DNA from: Pseudolysinimonas_A sp044239695 | GTDB lineage: Bacteria; Actinomycetota; Actinomycetes; Actinomycetales; Microbacteriaceae | Assembly (NCBI RefSeq): GCF_044239695.1 | Contig: NZ_JBIIAW010000003.1 | Location: 1 to 64,000 of the forward strand | DNA: 64,000 nucleotides | Direction of reading: 5' to 3' | Shown here: positions 40,517 to 49,427 of the stretch, piece after piece | Layout: every line of letters begins with the position of its first letter | Numbering within the stretch: position 1 is the first letter of the stretch | Program-made: the position numbers and the translations under genes | Notes under the pieces: model-generated | Told to the model about the DNA's origin: nothing | The model's input: only the letters and a program-made list of their open reading frames with translations | Database searches by the model: none

Positions 40517-40543
40517 TGAGAACCGTTTTGACAACAGTTCTCA
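40517..40543. promoter_or_regulatory. Tandem overlapping Zur-type operator
   Basis: Two imperfect 7-1-7 palindromes overlap by three bases: TGAGAACCGTTTTGA (40517-40531) and TGACAACAGTTCTCA (40529-40543). The outer halves TGAGAAC and GTTCTCA are exact inverses. The site lies 50 bp before znuA in a cluster that ends with zur, so zinc-dependent repression is the natural reading. Confidence 0.75.
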
Positions 40544-40593
40544 TTACGGACTAGCGTGGCGACGTTCCCATCCACTCCGTCCGTGAGGCCCCC

Positions 40594-41589
40594 ATGTCCC
40601 GCCATTCCCTTCCCGCCCTGACCGCGGCGACCGTCCTCGCCGCCGCCGGACTCGCCGGCTGCGCGGCCTCGCCCGCCTCCGACGACTCGGCGCTCACGGT
40701 CGTCGCGTCCACCAACGTCTACGGCGACATCGCGGCGCGGATCGCCGGCAGCGGGATCGAGGTGCGCAGCATCATCACGAGCGCCGCGCAGGACCCGCAC
40801 AGCTACGAGGCGTCCGCACAGGACCAGCTCGCCGTCTCGGACGCCGACCTCGTCATCCAGAACGGCGGAGGCTACGACGCGTTCATGGAGACGCTCCTCG
40901 ACGCGTCGGGCAACGACTCGGTGCTCGTCCTCGACGCGGTCGAGATCTCGGGACTCGCCCCGGAGGGCGACGACGAGCACGCCGAGGAGGAGCACGCCGA
41001 CGAGGACGAGCACGCCGACGAAGAGCACGCCGAGGAAGACGGACACGACGGCCACGACCACATCGAGGGCTTCAACGAGCACGTGTGGTACTCCTTCGAG
41101 GCGATGGATGCCCTCGCCGAGGAGATCGCGGAGCACCTCGGCGAACTCGACGCCGCGAACGCCGCCACGTACACGGCCAACTACGAGTCCTTCGCGACCG
41201 ACCTCGCCGCCCTCGAGGAGCGCGCGCACGAACTGCACGAGGGATTCGAGGGCACCGGGGTGGCGATCACCGAGCCCGTGCCGCTCTACCTGCTCGCCGA
41301 ACTCGGCTTCGACAACCTGACGCCGGATGAGTTCTCGGAGGCGATCGAGGAGGGCACCGACGTGCCGCCGCTCGTGCTCGACGAGACCCTCGAGCTGTTC
41401 CGGTCCGGGGCCGTCGGGCTGCTGGCCTACAACGAGCAGACCGCCGGAGCCGAGACCGAGGAGGTGCGGGCGGCGGCCGAGGCGGCCGGCATCCCGGTGG
41501 TCTCGTTCACCGAGACGCTGCCGGATGGCGCAGACTACCTCTCGTGGATGACGGACAACATCGACGCCGTCGCCAACGCCCTGAGCTGA
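40594..41589 (+). CDS. znuA: Zinc ABC transporter substrate-binding lipoprotein
   Basis: A 331-residue lipoprotein. The signal peptide ends in the lipobox LAGC (Cys near residue 24). The ZnuA fold (VVASTNVYGDIAARIAG, DPHSYEAS) contains a long acidic His-rich loop with repeated EEHADEDEHA units at about residues 127-157, typical for zinc. The conserved His in NEHVWYSFEAM is also present. Exported to the outer face of the membrane. Confidence 0.93.
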   Translation: MSRHSLPALTAATVLAAAGLAGCAASPASDDSALTVVASTNVYGDIAARIAGSGIEVRSIITSAAQDPHSYEASAQDQLAVSDADLVIQNGGGYDAFMETLLDASGNDSVLVLDAVEISGLAPEGDDEHAEEEHADEDEHADEEHAEEDGHDGHDHIEGFNEHVWYSFEAMDALAEEIAEHLGELDAANAATYTANYESFATDLAALEERAHELHEGFEGTGVAITEPVPLYLLAELGFDNLTPDEFSEAIEEGTDVPPLVLDETLELFRSGAVGLLAYNEQTAGAETEEVRAAAEAAGIPVVSFTETLPDGADYLSWMTDNIDAVANALS

Positions 41590-42416
41590 TGCCGACGACC
41601 GACGCCTCGTCGGTCGTCGCGACCCGGAGCCCCGTTCTCGAGATCGAGAGCGGGGCACTCGGCTTCGGCGACCGGACTCTCTGGCGCGACCTGGATCTGC
41701 GCATCGAACCCGGGGAGTTCCTCGCGGTGCTCGGCTCCAACGGCTCGGGCAAGACGAGCCTGCTGCGCACGATCCTCGGGATGCAGCGCCTGGATGCCGG
41801 CGAGGCGCGCCTGCTCGGCGGTCCGATCCGTGGCGGCGACCGTCGCATCGGCTACATCCCGCAGCAGAAGATCCTCCCGCCGGGCACCCCGCTCCGCGGC
41901 CGTGACCTCGTCGCGCTCGGCGTCGACGGTCATCGCTTCGGCATCCCGGTCAGCCGGTCCGCCGACCGGGCGCGGGTCGCCGAACTGATCTCGTCCGTGG
42001 GGGCCGACGCGTACGCCGATCGGCCGGTCGGGCTGCTCTCCGGCGGTGAGCAGCAGCGTCTGCGCGTCGCTCAGGCCCTCGCCGGGGATCCCGTGCTGCT
42101 GCTCTGCGACGAGCCGCTGCTCAGCCTCGACCTGCAGAACCAGCGTGCGGTGTCGGAATTGATCGACCGGCGGCGCCGGGAGCACGATACCGCCGTCGTA
42201 TTCGTCACGCATGACGTCAACCCGGTGCTCGGCCTCGTCGACCGGGTGCTCTACCTCGCCGGCGGCCGCTTCCGCGAAGGCACCCCGGACGAGGTGCTGC
42301 GCAGCGACGTGCTCACCGAGCTCTACGGCACCCCCGTCGAGGTCATCCGCAGCGGAGGTCGCGTGATCGTCATCGGCGGCCAGGAGCACGCCCACCACGC
42401 GGAGGTCGTCGCGTGA
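41589..42416 (+). CDS. znuC: Zinc ABC transporter ATP-binding protein
   Basis: A 275-residue ATPase. Walker A LGSNGSGKTSLL, signature LLSGGEQQRLRVAQAL and Walker B LLLCDEPLLSLD are intact. ATG 41589 overlaps the znuA stop (TGATG). The C-terminal tail is His-containing (GGQEHAHHAEVVA), which might be metal related. Confidence 0.93.
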   Translation: MPTTDASSVVATRSPVLEIESGALGFGDRTLWRDLDLRIEPGEFLAVLGSNGSGKTSLLRTILGMQRLDAGEARLLGGPIRGGDRRIGYIPQQKILPPGTPLRGRDLVALGVDGHRFGIPVSRSADRARVAELISSVGADAYADRPVGLLSGGEQQRLRVAQALAGDPVLLLCDEPLLSLDLQNQRAVSELIDRRRREHDTAVVFVTHDVNPVLGLVDRVLYLAGGRFREGTPDEVLRSDVLTELYGTPVEVIRSGGRVIVIGGQEHAHHAEVVA

Positions 42417-43285
42417 CGCTCGACGACCTGTGGGAGCAGATGTTCTCGTTCGAGAACTACGGGCGTCTCCTCGCCCTCGTGCAGAACTCGATCGTCGCCG
42501 CCGCGATCCTCGGCATCGTCGGCGGGCTCATCGGCGTCTTCGTCATGCAGCGCGACATGGCGTTCGCCGTGCACGGCATCAGCGAGCTCTCCTTCGCCGG
42601 GGCGGCCGGTGCTCTGTTGCTCGGGGTCAACGTCGTCGCCGGCTCGCTGGTCGGGTCGCTGATCGCCGCCGCGCTCATCGGACTCCTGGGGGCTCGCGCC
42701 CGCGATCGCAACTCGATCATCGGCGTGCTCATGCCGTTCGGTCTCGGCCTCGGCATCCTGTTCCTCGCGTTGTATCCGGGCCGCAGCGGCAACAAGTTCG
42801 GGCTGCTCACCGGCCAGATCATCGCCGTCGACTTCGAGCAGCTCGGCCTGCTCATCGGCATCGCCGTGCTCGTGCTCGCCGTGCTGCTGGTGATCTGGCG
42901 TCCGCTGGCCTTCGACAGCGTCGACCCCGAGGTGGCCCAGGCCCGCGGTGTGCCGACCCGCACCGTCTCGCTGGTGTTCATGCTGCTGCTCGGGCTGACG
43001 GTCGCCGTCTCGGTGCAGATCATCGGCGCCCTGCTCGTGCTCGCGCTGCTGGTCACGCCGGCGGCCGCCGCGCTGCGGGTGTCGTCGTCGCCGCTGATGG
43101 TGCCGCTGCTGAGCATGACCTTCGGGTTCGTGTCGGCGGTCGGCGGCATCCTGCTCGCCCTCGGCGGGTCGCTGCCGATCAGCCCGTACATCACGACGAT
43201 CTCGTTCCTGATCTACCTCGTCTGCCGCATCGTCGGTCGGGCCCGGCGTGGCACAGTGGTACGCAGGGAGGCGGTGGTGACGTGA
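42413..43285 (+). CDS. znuB: Zinc ABC transporter permease
   Basis: A 290-residue permease of the ABC-3 family with about eight membrane segments; ISELSFAGAAGALLLGVN and ALLVLALLVTPAAAAL are family landmarks. GTG start overlaps the znuC stop by 4 bases. Confidence 0.92.
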   Translation: MTLDDLWEQMFSFENYGRLLALVQNSIVAAAILGIVGGLIGVFVMQRDMAFAVHGISELSFAGAAGALLLGVNVVAGSLVGSLIAAALIGLLGARARDRNSIIGVLMPFGLGLGILFLALYPGRSGNKFGLLTGQIIAVDFEQLGLLIGIAVLVLAVLLVIWRPLAFDSVDPEVAQARGVPTRTVSLVFMLLLGLTVAVSVQIIGALLVLALLVTPAAAALRVSSSPLMVPLLSMTFGFVSAVGGILLALGGSLPISPYITTISFLIYLVCRIVGRARRGTVVRREAVVT

Positions 43286-43665
43286 AGCGGAACACCTGGC
43301 AACGCGAGGCGGTGCGCGAGGCGCTCGGCGAGTCGGAGGGCTTCGTGAGCGCGCAGTCGCTGCACGCGTCACTCAAGGGCTCGGGGTCGACCGTCGGACT
43401 GGCGACCGTCTACCGGGCGCTCGCCGATCTCGCGGTCGAAGGGGATGCCGACTCCCTCCAGCAGGACGGCGAGAGCCTCTACCGCGCCTGCACCCCGGGA
43501 ACCCACCACCATCACCTGATCTGCCGGTCCTGCGGCACGACCGTGGAGATCGCGGCCGACGAGGTCGAGGCCTGGGCGCAAGACGTCGCGGCCCAGCACG
43601 GCTTCACCCGACCGCAGCACGTCGTCGACGTGTTCGGCTACTGCCCGGAGTGCTCACGGAGCTAG
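43282..43665 (+). CDS. zur: Zinc uptake regulator Zur (Fur family)
   Basis: A 127-residue Fur-family repressor. The winged helix includes FVSAQSLHASLKGSG and VGLATVYRALADL. The regulatory metal site has THHHHLICRSCG and the structural zinc Cys pair CRSC / CPEC. GTG overlaps the znuB stop, with AGGGAGG upstream. It probably controls its own operon through the operator at 40517-40543. Confidence 0.93.
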   Translation: MKRNTWQREAVREALGESEGFVSAQSLHASLKGSGSTVGLATVYRALADLAVEGDADSLQQDGESLYRACTPGTHHHHLICRSCGTTVEIAADEVEAWAQDVAAQHGFTRPQHVVDVFGYCPECSRS

Positions 43666-43677
43666 CCGGTCTCGAGC

Positions 43678-43833
43678 TTGGCGGACCGGCCATCCTCACG
43701 TAGGATCGAGAAGTTGTCCCGGAGACGGGGCTTCTTGTGCGTGCCGGAGAGCCTTGGCTCCTCGGTTCACGTGCCGACAAGTGACCTTGGGTGAGGCGAT
43801 CGCCTCACGGTAGCCGGGCGGAGCGATCCGCCC
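43678..43833 (+). promoter_or_regulatory. rpmB-rpmG-rpsN promoter and structured leader
   Basis: TTGGCG (43678-43683) and TAGGAT (43701-43706) are 17 bp apart. The roughly 137-nt leader has a perfect 18-bp palindrome GTGAGGCGATCGCCTCAC (43791-43808) and a 7-bp GNRA-loop hairpin GGGCGGA-GCGA-TCCGCCC (43816-43833) just before the GGAGG ribosome site (43840-43844). No Zur-type operator is visible here. Confidence 0.6.
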
Positions 43834-43849
43834 ACAATTGGAGGAAACC

Positions 43850-44086
43850 ATGGCAGCTGTCTGCCAGGTGACCGGAGCCGTCCCCGGTTTCGGACACAAC
43901 ATCTCGCACTCGCACCGCCGTACGAAGCGCCGCTTCGACCCGAACGTGCAGAAGAAGAAGTACTACGTGCCGTCGCTCAAGCGCACCGTCAGCCTGACGC
44001 TGTCCGCCAAGGGCATCAAGGTGATCGACGCGCGCGGCATCGAAGCTGTGGTCCAGGACCTCCTGGCCCGTGGGGAGAAGATCTGA
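43850..44086 (+). CDS. rpmB: 50S ribosomal protein L28 (cysteine-poor form)
   Basis: A 78-residue L28 with CQVTGAVPGFGHNISHSHRRTKRRFDPNVQ. Only one Cys remains, so the zinc-binding CxxC pairs of C+ forms are absent. Strong GGAGG site. First gene of a ribosomal triplet downstream of zur; stop overlaps the rpmG ATG. Confidence 0.95.
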   Translation: MAAVCQVTGAVPGFGHNISHSHRRTKRRFDPNVQKKKYYVPSLKRTVSLTLSAKGIKVIDARGIEAVVQDLLARGEKI

Positions 44087-44253
44087 TGGCCAAGCAGCAG
44101 GACGTCCGCCCCATCATCAAGCTCCGTTCGACCGCCGGCACCGGGTACACGTACGTGACGCGTAAGAACCGTCGCAACAACCCCGACCGCATCGTGCTGA
44201 AGAAGTACGACCCGGTCATCCGCAAGCACGTCGAATTCCGAGAGGAGCGGTAA
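44086..44253 (+). CDS. rpmG: 50S ribosomal protein L33 (zinc-independent form)
   Basis: A 55-residue protein, MAKQQDVRPIIKLRSTAGTG ... YVTRKNRRNNPDRIVLKKYDP. It contains no cysteine, so it is the C- paralogue. TGATG overlap with rpmB. Such paralogues replace zinc-binding L33 under zinc limitation in several Actinobacteria. Confidence 0.95.
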   Translation: MAKQQDVRPIIKLRSTAGTGYTYVTRKNRRNNPDRIVLKKYDPVIRKHVEFREER

Positions 44254-44257
44254 CCAC

Positions 44258-44563
44258 ATGGCCAAGAAGAGCAAGATCGCCAAGAACGATCAGCGCGCCG
44301 TCATCATCGAGCGGTGGGCCGCCAAGCGGCTCGAACTGAAGAAGGCGCTCGTCGACCCGAACGGCACCGACGAGAGCCGCGAGGCCGCGCGCCTCGGTCT
44401 GCAGAAGCTGCCGCGCGACGCCTCGCCGGTGCGCTACCGCAACCGCGACGCGATCGACGGTCGCCCGCGGGGAAACCTCTCCCGCTACGGCATCTCGCGT
44501 GTGCGGTTCCGCGACATGGCGCACCGCGGTGAGCTGCCCGGCATCACCAAGTCGAGCTGGTAA
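44258..44563 (+). CDS. rpsN: 30S ribosomal protein S14 (zinc-independent long form)
   Basis: A 101-residue long-form S14 with NRDAIDGRPRGNLSRYGISRVRFRDMAHRGELPG and no cysteines, unlike the 61-residue zinc-binding type. GAGAGGAGCGG ribosome site at the end of rpmG. Closes the triplet; a terminator follows. Confidence 0.95.
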   Translation: MAKKSKIAKNDQRAVIIERWAAKRLELKKALVDPNGTDESREAARLGLQKLPRDASPVRYRNRDAIDGRPRGNLSRYGISRVRFRDMAHRGELPGITKSSW

Positions 44564-44614
44564 CCCGTCTCAACTCGGTGATCGAGGAGCACCCGCAGGG
44601 TGCGTGTCGAGATC

Positions 44615-44646
44615 AGAACCCCGGTCCCTCACAGGGCCGGGGTTCT
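44615..44646 (+). terminator. Terminator after rpsN
   Basis: AGAACCCCGG pairs with CCGGGGTTCT, extended by CCCT/AGGG around a CAC loop with one bulge. The stem begins 52 bases after the rpsN stop and is followed by TTCG. Confidence 0.75.
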
Positions 44647-44781
44647 TCGCATTTCCTGGGGGAAGTGCGCCACGGAGGCGAAATGCCCGGAATCATCGGT
44701 GTTTGCTGTTAGTTTCAACTCGGTTCCGGGGGCGTTCTCCCTCGGCCGCCACCAGAAATATCAAGGTCCGAGGAGGACACA

Positions 44782-45069
44782 ATGGCTGATTCGATCAACA
44801 AGGCGGACCTCGTCGCCGCTATCGCCGCGGACTCCGGCCAGGGCCAGGCTGCGGTCTCCACCGTCGTGGACTCGCTCTTCACGGTGCTCGCCAAGTCGCT
44901 GTCGGATGGCAAGAAGGTCAGCATCCCCGGATGGCTGAGCGTCGAGCCGACCCAGCGCGCCGCCCGTCAGGGCCGCAACCCCGCGACCGGTGAGACGATC
45001 CAGATCGCCGCGAGCGTCGGCGTCAAGATCTCCGCCGGCAGCAAGCTCAAGGCCGCGGCCAAGAAGTAA
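44782..45069 (+). CDS. hup: HU-family nucleoid protein
   Basis: A 95-residue bacterial histone-like protein. The N-terminal helices (INKADLVAAIAADSGQGQAAV) and the DNA-binding arm (GRNPATGETIQI) are intact. It has only a short KAAAKK tail, in contrast to the long Lys/Ala tail of mycobacterial HupB. GAGGAGG precedes the ATG. Confidence 0.94.
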   Translation: MADSINKADLVAAIAADSGQGQAAVSTVVDSLFTVLAKSLSDGKKVSIPGWLSVEPTQRAARQGRNPATGETIQIAASVGVKISAGSKLKAAAKK

Positions 45070-45144
45070 CGACTTCTTCCGCGAAGGGCGCCGACTGTGC
45101 AGGCGGCGCCCTTCGTCGTTCCCGGCGCGACGTAGGCTCGTCTG

Positions 45145-47112
45145 GTGCCCCGCCTCGCCTGGATCGCCGGACCCGCCGCGCTCCTCGCGGCGGCGTTCGC
45201 CGCGGTGCTCGTCAGCCTCGCGGTCGGGGGCGGTGCGACTCCCGGCCTGCTGAGCACGGGCGACGAGACCGTGCTGGTGGGGCTGCCGCTGGCGAAGCTG
45301 CTGGTGAATCTGGCCATCGCGACGACCCTCGGGGCGCTGCTGCTCGCGGTGTTCGCTCTCGATCCCGACGAGCCCGAGTACGGTCGGGCCCTCGATGTCG
45401 CGGCGGCCGGCGCCGGCGTCTGGACGGTGGCCGGGGCCGCCGCGGCGTTCTTCACCTACTCGAGCATCTTCCAGTCGGAGCTGCGGCTCGACGACCGCGT
45501 CGGGGCGGAGCTCGCGACGTTCCTGTCGCAGGTGGCGATCGGTCGCGCCTGGCTCGTCGTCGTGCTGATCGGCGCCCTGCTCACCGTCGTGTGCTTCGCC
45601 GTACGCAACCGCACGCTGCTGGCGATCGTGCTGGTCGCCGCGAGCCTCGGACTCATCCCGCTGTCGGCCGACGGCGGGCACGCCGCCTCCAGCTCGAGCC
45701 ACGATCTGGCGTTCACCTCCATCTGGTTGCACACGATCTTCGCCGCGCTGTGGGTCGGCGGGTTGCTGACCCTCGTGCTGCTCCGGCCGGTGCTCAGCCC
45801 GGGCCGGCTCGCGGCGCTCCTGCCGCGCTACTCGACGGTCGCCCTCATCGCGTTCGTCGTGGTCGCGGCGTCGGGCTACGTCAGCGCCGCCATCCGGGTC
45901 GGCGACCTGCCGGCGCTGCTGACGCCCTACGGCATCCTCGTGCTGGCGAAGGTCGCCGCGCTCGGACTCCTCGGGGTCTTCGGCGCCCTCCAGCGCCGGT
46001 GGCTCGTCGGCAAGATCACCGCCGGCGCCGCTCCTCGGTGGTTCTGGCTGCTCGTCGCGTCGGAGCTCGCGGTGATGGGCATCGCCTCGGGGGTGGCCGC
46101 GGCCCTCGCCCGCACGGCGAAGCCGGTGCCCGACACGGAGCCGGCGATCGGCGTTCTGACTCCGGCGGAGGTGCTCACCGAGAGCCCGCTGCCGCCCGAA
46201 CTCACCCCCGAGCGGTGGATCACCGCCTGGGACTTCGACCTGCTGTGGACGCTGATCGTCGGCTTCGGCATTCTCTTCTATCTCGCCGGGGTGTGGCGCC
46301 TGCACCGCCGCGGCGACCGCTGGCCCGTGCACCGCTCGGTGCTGTGGGTCGCCGGGATGCTCGGCATCCTCTGGGTGACGAACGGTGCGCTCAACGTCTA
46401 CGAGCAGTACCTGTTCAGTGCGCACATGCTCGGTCACATGCTGCTGAGCATGGCGATCCCGGTGCTCCTCGTGCTGAGCGCCCCGATCACCCTCGCGCTG
46501 CGCACGATCCGCAAGAGGGATGACGGCAGCCGCGGGCCGCGCGAGTGGATCCTGCTGCTCGTGCATTCGCGGTACGCGACGGTGCTCACGCATCCGCTCG
46601 TCTCCGGTGGGCTGTTCGCGGCATCCCTCTGGGTGTTCTACTACACGCCGATCTTCCGCTGGGCGACCGAGGACCACGTCGGGCACATGTGGATGATCAT
46701 CCACTTCCTGCTCGTCGGCTACCTGTTCGCGCAGACGCTCGTCGGCATCGACCCGGTCGCCGGGCAGCCGCCGTATCCGCTGCGGCTCATCCTGTTGCTG
46801 GCGACGATGGCGATGCACGCGTTTTTCGGGCTGTCGCTGGTCGAGGGCGAGGGGTTGCTGCTCGCCGACTGGTACGGCGCGATGGGCCGCGAGTGGGGCG
46901 CCGACCCGCTGCAGGATCAGCAGAACGCCGGCGCGATCGCCTGGAGCGTCGGCGAGATCCCGACCGTCGTGCTCGCGGTGCTCGTCGCGATCCTCTGGGG
47001 GCGCAGCGACGCCCGGGACGCGAAGCGCGGCGACCGCCAGGCCGACCGCGACGGGGATGCCGAGCTCGCCGAATACAACGCGATGCTCGAGGCGCGGGCA
47101 AGCCGGCGCTAA
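45145..47112 (+). CDS. CopD/CtaG fusion membrane protein
   Basis: A 655-residue polytopic protein. The first half (about 1-330) is CopD-like with a cluster of membrane helices, including DGGHAASSSSHDLAFTSIWLHTIFAALWVGG with the conserved histidines. The second half (about 360-640) is a caa3-type CtaG cytochrome-oxidase assembly domain (SAHMLGHMLLSMAIPVLLVL, VGHMWMIIHFLLVGYLFAQ). It probably delivers copper across the membrane to cytochrome oxidase. GTG 45145 follows TAGGCT by 6 nt: leaderless. Confidence 0.88.
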   Translation: MPRLAWIAGPAALLAAAFAAVLVSLAVGGGATPGLLSTGDETVLVGLPLAKLLVNLAIATTLGALLLAVFALDPDEPEYGRALDVAAAGAGVWTVAGAAAAFFTYSSIFQSELRLDDRVGAELATFLSQVAIGRAWLVVVLIGALLTVVCFAVRNRTLLAIVLVAASLGLIPLSADGGHAASSSSHDLAFTSIWLHTIFAALWVGGLLTLVLLRPVLSPGRLAALLPRYSTVALIAFVVVAASGYVSAAIRVGDLPALLTPYGILVLAKVAALGLLGVFGALQRRWLVGKITAGAAPRWFWLLVASELAVMGIASGVAAALARTAKPVPDTEPAIGVLTPAEVLTESPLPPELTPERWITAWDFDLLWTLIVGFGILFYLAGVWRLHRRGDRWPVHRSVLWVAGMLGILWVTNGALNVYEQYLFSAHMLGHMLLSMAIPVLLVLSAPITLALRTIRKRDDGSRGPREWILLLVHSRYATVLTHPLVSGGLFAASLWVFYYTPIFRWATEDHVGHMWMIIHFLLVGYLFAQTLVGIDPVAGQPPYPLRLILLLATMAMHAFFGLSLVEGEGLLLADWYGAMGREWGADPLQDQQNAGAIAWSVGEIPTVVLAVLVAILWGRSDARDAKRGDRQADRDGDAELAEYNAMLEARASRR

Positions 47113-48068
47113 CCCCAGAGGGTGATGAGCAGGGTCGTGTCGTCGGCTCCGATCGTCACGACGTAGCTCGCGGTGACCGGGAGGTCCGCGTCGAAGGTCG
47201 TGATGCTGCCGTCGAAGAGCGACTGCACGTCGACCGTCAGGTGCGGCACGAGCTCCGCGTCGGGCACGAGCCAGGTGCCGAACTCGGTGCCCGGTTCCAC
47301 GGTGAGGTCGGGGTACTCCGCGATCGACCAGACCGGGGTCGAGGCGACACGATTGGCGATCGCGTGACCGAACGGGCACCCGGTCGGGAACAGCACCTCC
47401 TGGGTGGCGCAGGCGTCGAGATCGGCGTGCACCTGACGGGTGATCTGCTCGACGAATCCGTCGGCCGGCTGCACGTCGAGCGTCGCGCCGAGCTCCGACC
47501 CCGGCCGATCGGCGACGAGGCCGACGGCGTCGGCCTGCAGATACCGCGAGTGGTGGTCGAGGCGGTAGACCCCCGGGACGAGTACGGCGTAGGCGGTCGG
47601 CTCGTCGGTGGCGGCCCGCACGCCGTTGAGGTCGAAGCGCGGGTCGTGGTCGATGGTGAGCCCCAGCGTCGCGACCGGGGAGACGGCGAACGCCCACTTC
47701 GGGAAGAGGCCGAGCCGCGATCCCACGCGTTCGACGGTGAAGGACGACACCGCCTCGGTGTCGCCGCGCGACCACGCCACGGTGACGATCTCCGTGCCGG
47801 CGTCGCCGGGGGCGACCGTCATCTCGCGCACCGCCGTCGGGCCACCCAGTGCGTCGTCGGCGAGGAAGTCGTCGCGCAGGCGCGGGTCGACGGTGACGCC
47901 CGCGAGCGACAGGGCGCCGGCGGCATCCCCGCGGGAGACCGCGTCGAGGTAGACGCGCACGAACCCCGCGGCGCCGAAGGTCGTCGCGTTGAGGGCGACG
48001 AGGAAGCCGGCGCCCGTCGCGACGGCGACCGCGACGATCACCACCCAGGCCACCACCGCGCGTCGCAC
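47109..48068 (-). CDS. Unknown secreted or membrane-anchored protein
   Basis: A 319-residue protein with an N-terminal signal anchor (VVAWVVIVAVAVATGAGFLVAL) and no lipobox. An NTF2/DUF4878-like stretch (FVRVYLDAVSRGDAAGALSLAG) is followed by beta-rich sequence and two closely spaced cysteines (ACATQEVLFPTGCPFG) that could form a disulfide outside the cell. Function unknown. GTG 48068 follows TAGGAT by 6 nt, a leaderless start. Its stop overlaps that of the CopD/CtaG gene. Confidence 0.65.
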   Translation of the reverse strand: MRRAVVAWVVIVAVAVATGAGFLVALNATTFGAAGFVRVYLDAVSRGDAAGALSLAGVTVDPRLRDDFLADDALGGPTAVREMTVAPGDAGTEIVTVAWSRGDTEAVSSFTVERVGSRLGLFPKWAFAVSPVATLGLTIDHDPRFDLNGVRAATDEPTAYAVLVPGVYRLDHHSRYLQADAVGLVADRPGSELGATLDVQPADGFVEQITRQVHADLDACATQEVLFPTGCPFGHAIANRVASTPVWSIAEYPDLTVEPGTEFGTWLVPDAELVPHLTVDVQSLFDGSITTFDADLPVTASYVVTIGADDTTLLITLWG

Positions 48069-48134
48069 CCCGTCATCCTACGAACCCGGCTGGGCGGCCC
48101 GGTTCGGGGCGGGCCGCCGGTCTAGACTCGCCCG

Positions 48135-49427
48135 GTGGATCTCCCCGAACTGTCGCCCGAGCAGGCGGCGGTCGTCGCGGCGATCGAGAACACCCGGGAC
48201 CACATCTTCGTCACCGGGCGCGCGGGAACCGGCAAGTCGACGCTGCTCGAGTATCTGTCGTGGCACTCGTCGCACACCCTCGCGATCTGCGCGCCGACCG
48301 GCGTCGCGGCGCTCAACGTCGGCGGACAGACCATCCATTCGCTGTTCCGGCTGCCGATCGGGGTCATCGCCGATCACGACATCGACCAAGGCCCCGAGGT
48401 GCGCAAACTGCTGAGCGCGATCGACACCCTCGTGATCGACGAGGTGTCGATGGTCAACGCCGACCTGATGGATGCCATCGACCGTTCGCTGCGCCAGGCG
48501 CGCAGCCGGCCGCACGAGGCGTTCGGCGGCACCCAGATCATCCTCTTCGGCGACCCGTACCAGTTGGCTCCGGTGCCCGGCGAGAACGAGGAGCGGGCCT
48601 ACTTCGCCGACCACTACCGCTCGATGTGGTTCTTCGACGCGAAAGTGTGGGACGAGGCCGACCTGCGCATCTTCGAACTCACGACCATCCACCGGCAGCA
48701 CGAGCTGGAGTTCAAGCAACTGCTGACCGCCGTGCGGCACGGCTCCGTCACCGCCGAGATGGCGCACCGGCTCAACTCCGTGGGGGCGCGCCCGGCACCG
48801 ACCGAGGGGGCGATCACCCTCGCGACGACGAACGCCGCGGTGAACCGCATCAACGCCCAGGGACTCGGCAAGCTCCCGGGCCGCGCGCTGTCGGCGGTCG
48901 CCGAGGTGACGGGCGACTTCGGCAACCGCTCCTACCCGGCCGACGAGAGGCTCGAGCTGAAGATCGGCGCGCAGGTGATGTTCCTGCGCAACGACACCGG
49001 CATCGACCGGCGCTGGGTCAACGGCACGATCGGCGAGGTCGTGAAGATCGCCGACACCGTCACGGTCGAGGTCGATGGCGAGGACTTCGAGGTGCAGCCC
49101 GCGATCTGGGAGCGCTACAAGTACTCCTACGAGCCGGCGACGAAGACGCTGCGGAAAGATGTCGTGGCCGAGTTCCAGCAGTTCCCGCTGCGGCTCGCCT
49201 GGGCGGTCACCATCCACAAGTCGCAGGGCAAGACGTACGACTCCGCGATCGTCCACCTCGGCGCCCGGTCGTTCGCGCCGGGTCAGACCTACGTGGCCTT
49301 GTCGCGCATCACCGAACTCGAGGGCCTCTACCTCACCCGGCCGCTTCGGCCGAGCGACATCATCGTCGACGACAACGTGCGGCGCTTCATGTCGGGCGTT
49401 CAGGCCATCCCGGCGATCCAGGCCTAG
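48135..49427 (+). CDS. Pif1-like superfamily 1B helicase
   Basis: A 430-residue ATPase. Walker A GRAGTGKSTLL (residues 28-38), CAPTGVAALNVGGQTIHSLF, Walker B LVIDEVSMVNADLMD and LFGDPYQLAPVPG, and the C-terminal AVTIHKSQGKTYDSA and TYVALSRITELEGLYL match bacterial Pif1/RecD2-type enzymes. Role in repair or replication of structured DNA is inferred. GTG 48135 follows TAGACT (48123-48128) by 6 nt. Stop shares CTAG with the heme oxygenase gene. Confidence 0.88.
   Translation: MDLPELSPEQAAVVAAIENTRDHIFVTGRAGTGKSTLLEYLSWHSSHTLAICAPTGVAALNVGGQTIHSLFRLPIGVIADHDIDQGPEVRKLLSAIDTLVIDEVSMVNADLMDAIDRSLRQARSRPHEAFGGTQIILFGDPYQLAPVPGENEERAYFADHYRSMWFFDAKVWDEADLRIFELTTIHRQHELEFKQLLTAVRHGSVTAEMAHRLNSVGARPAPTEGAITLATTNAAVNRINAQGLGKLPGRALSAVAEVTGDFGNRSYPADERLELKIGAQVMFLRNDTGIDRRWVNGTIGEVVKIADTVTVEVDGEDFEVQPAIWERYKYSYEPATKTLRKDVVAEFQQFPLRLAWAVTIHKSQGKTYDSAIVHLGARSFAPGQTYVALSRITELEGLYLTRPLRPSDIIVDDNVRRFMSGVQAIPAIQA

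Noticed and set aside
44761..47775. 1004-codon minus-strand frame across hup and CopD/CtaG
   Set aside because: Arg/Glu/Pro/Gly-rich shadow of well-supported plus-strand genes; no domain visible.
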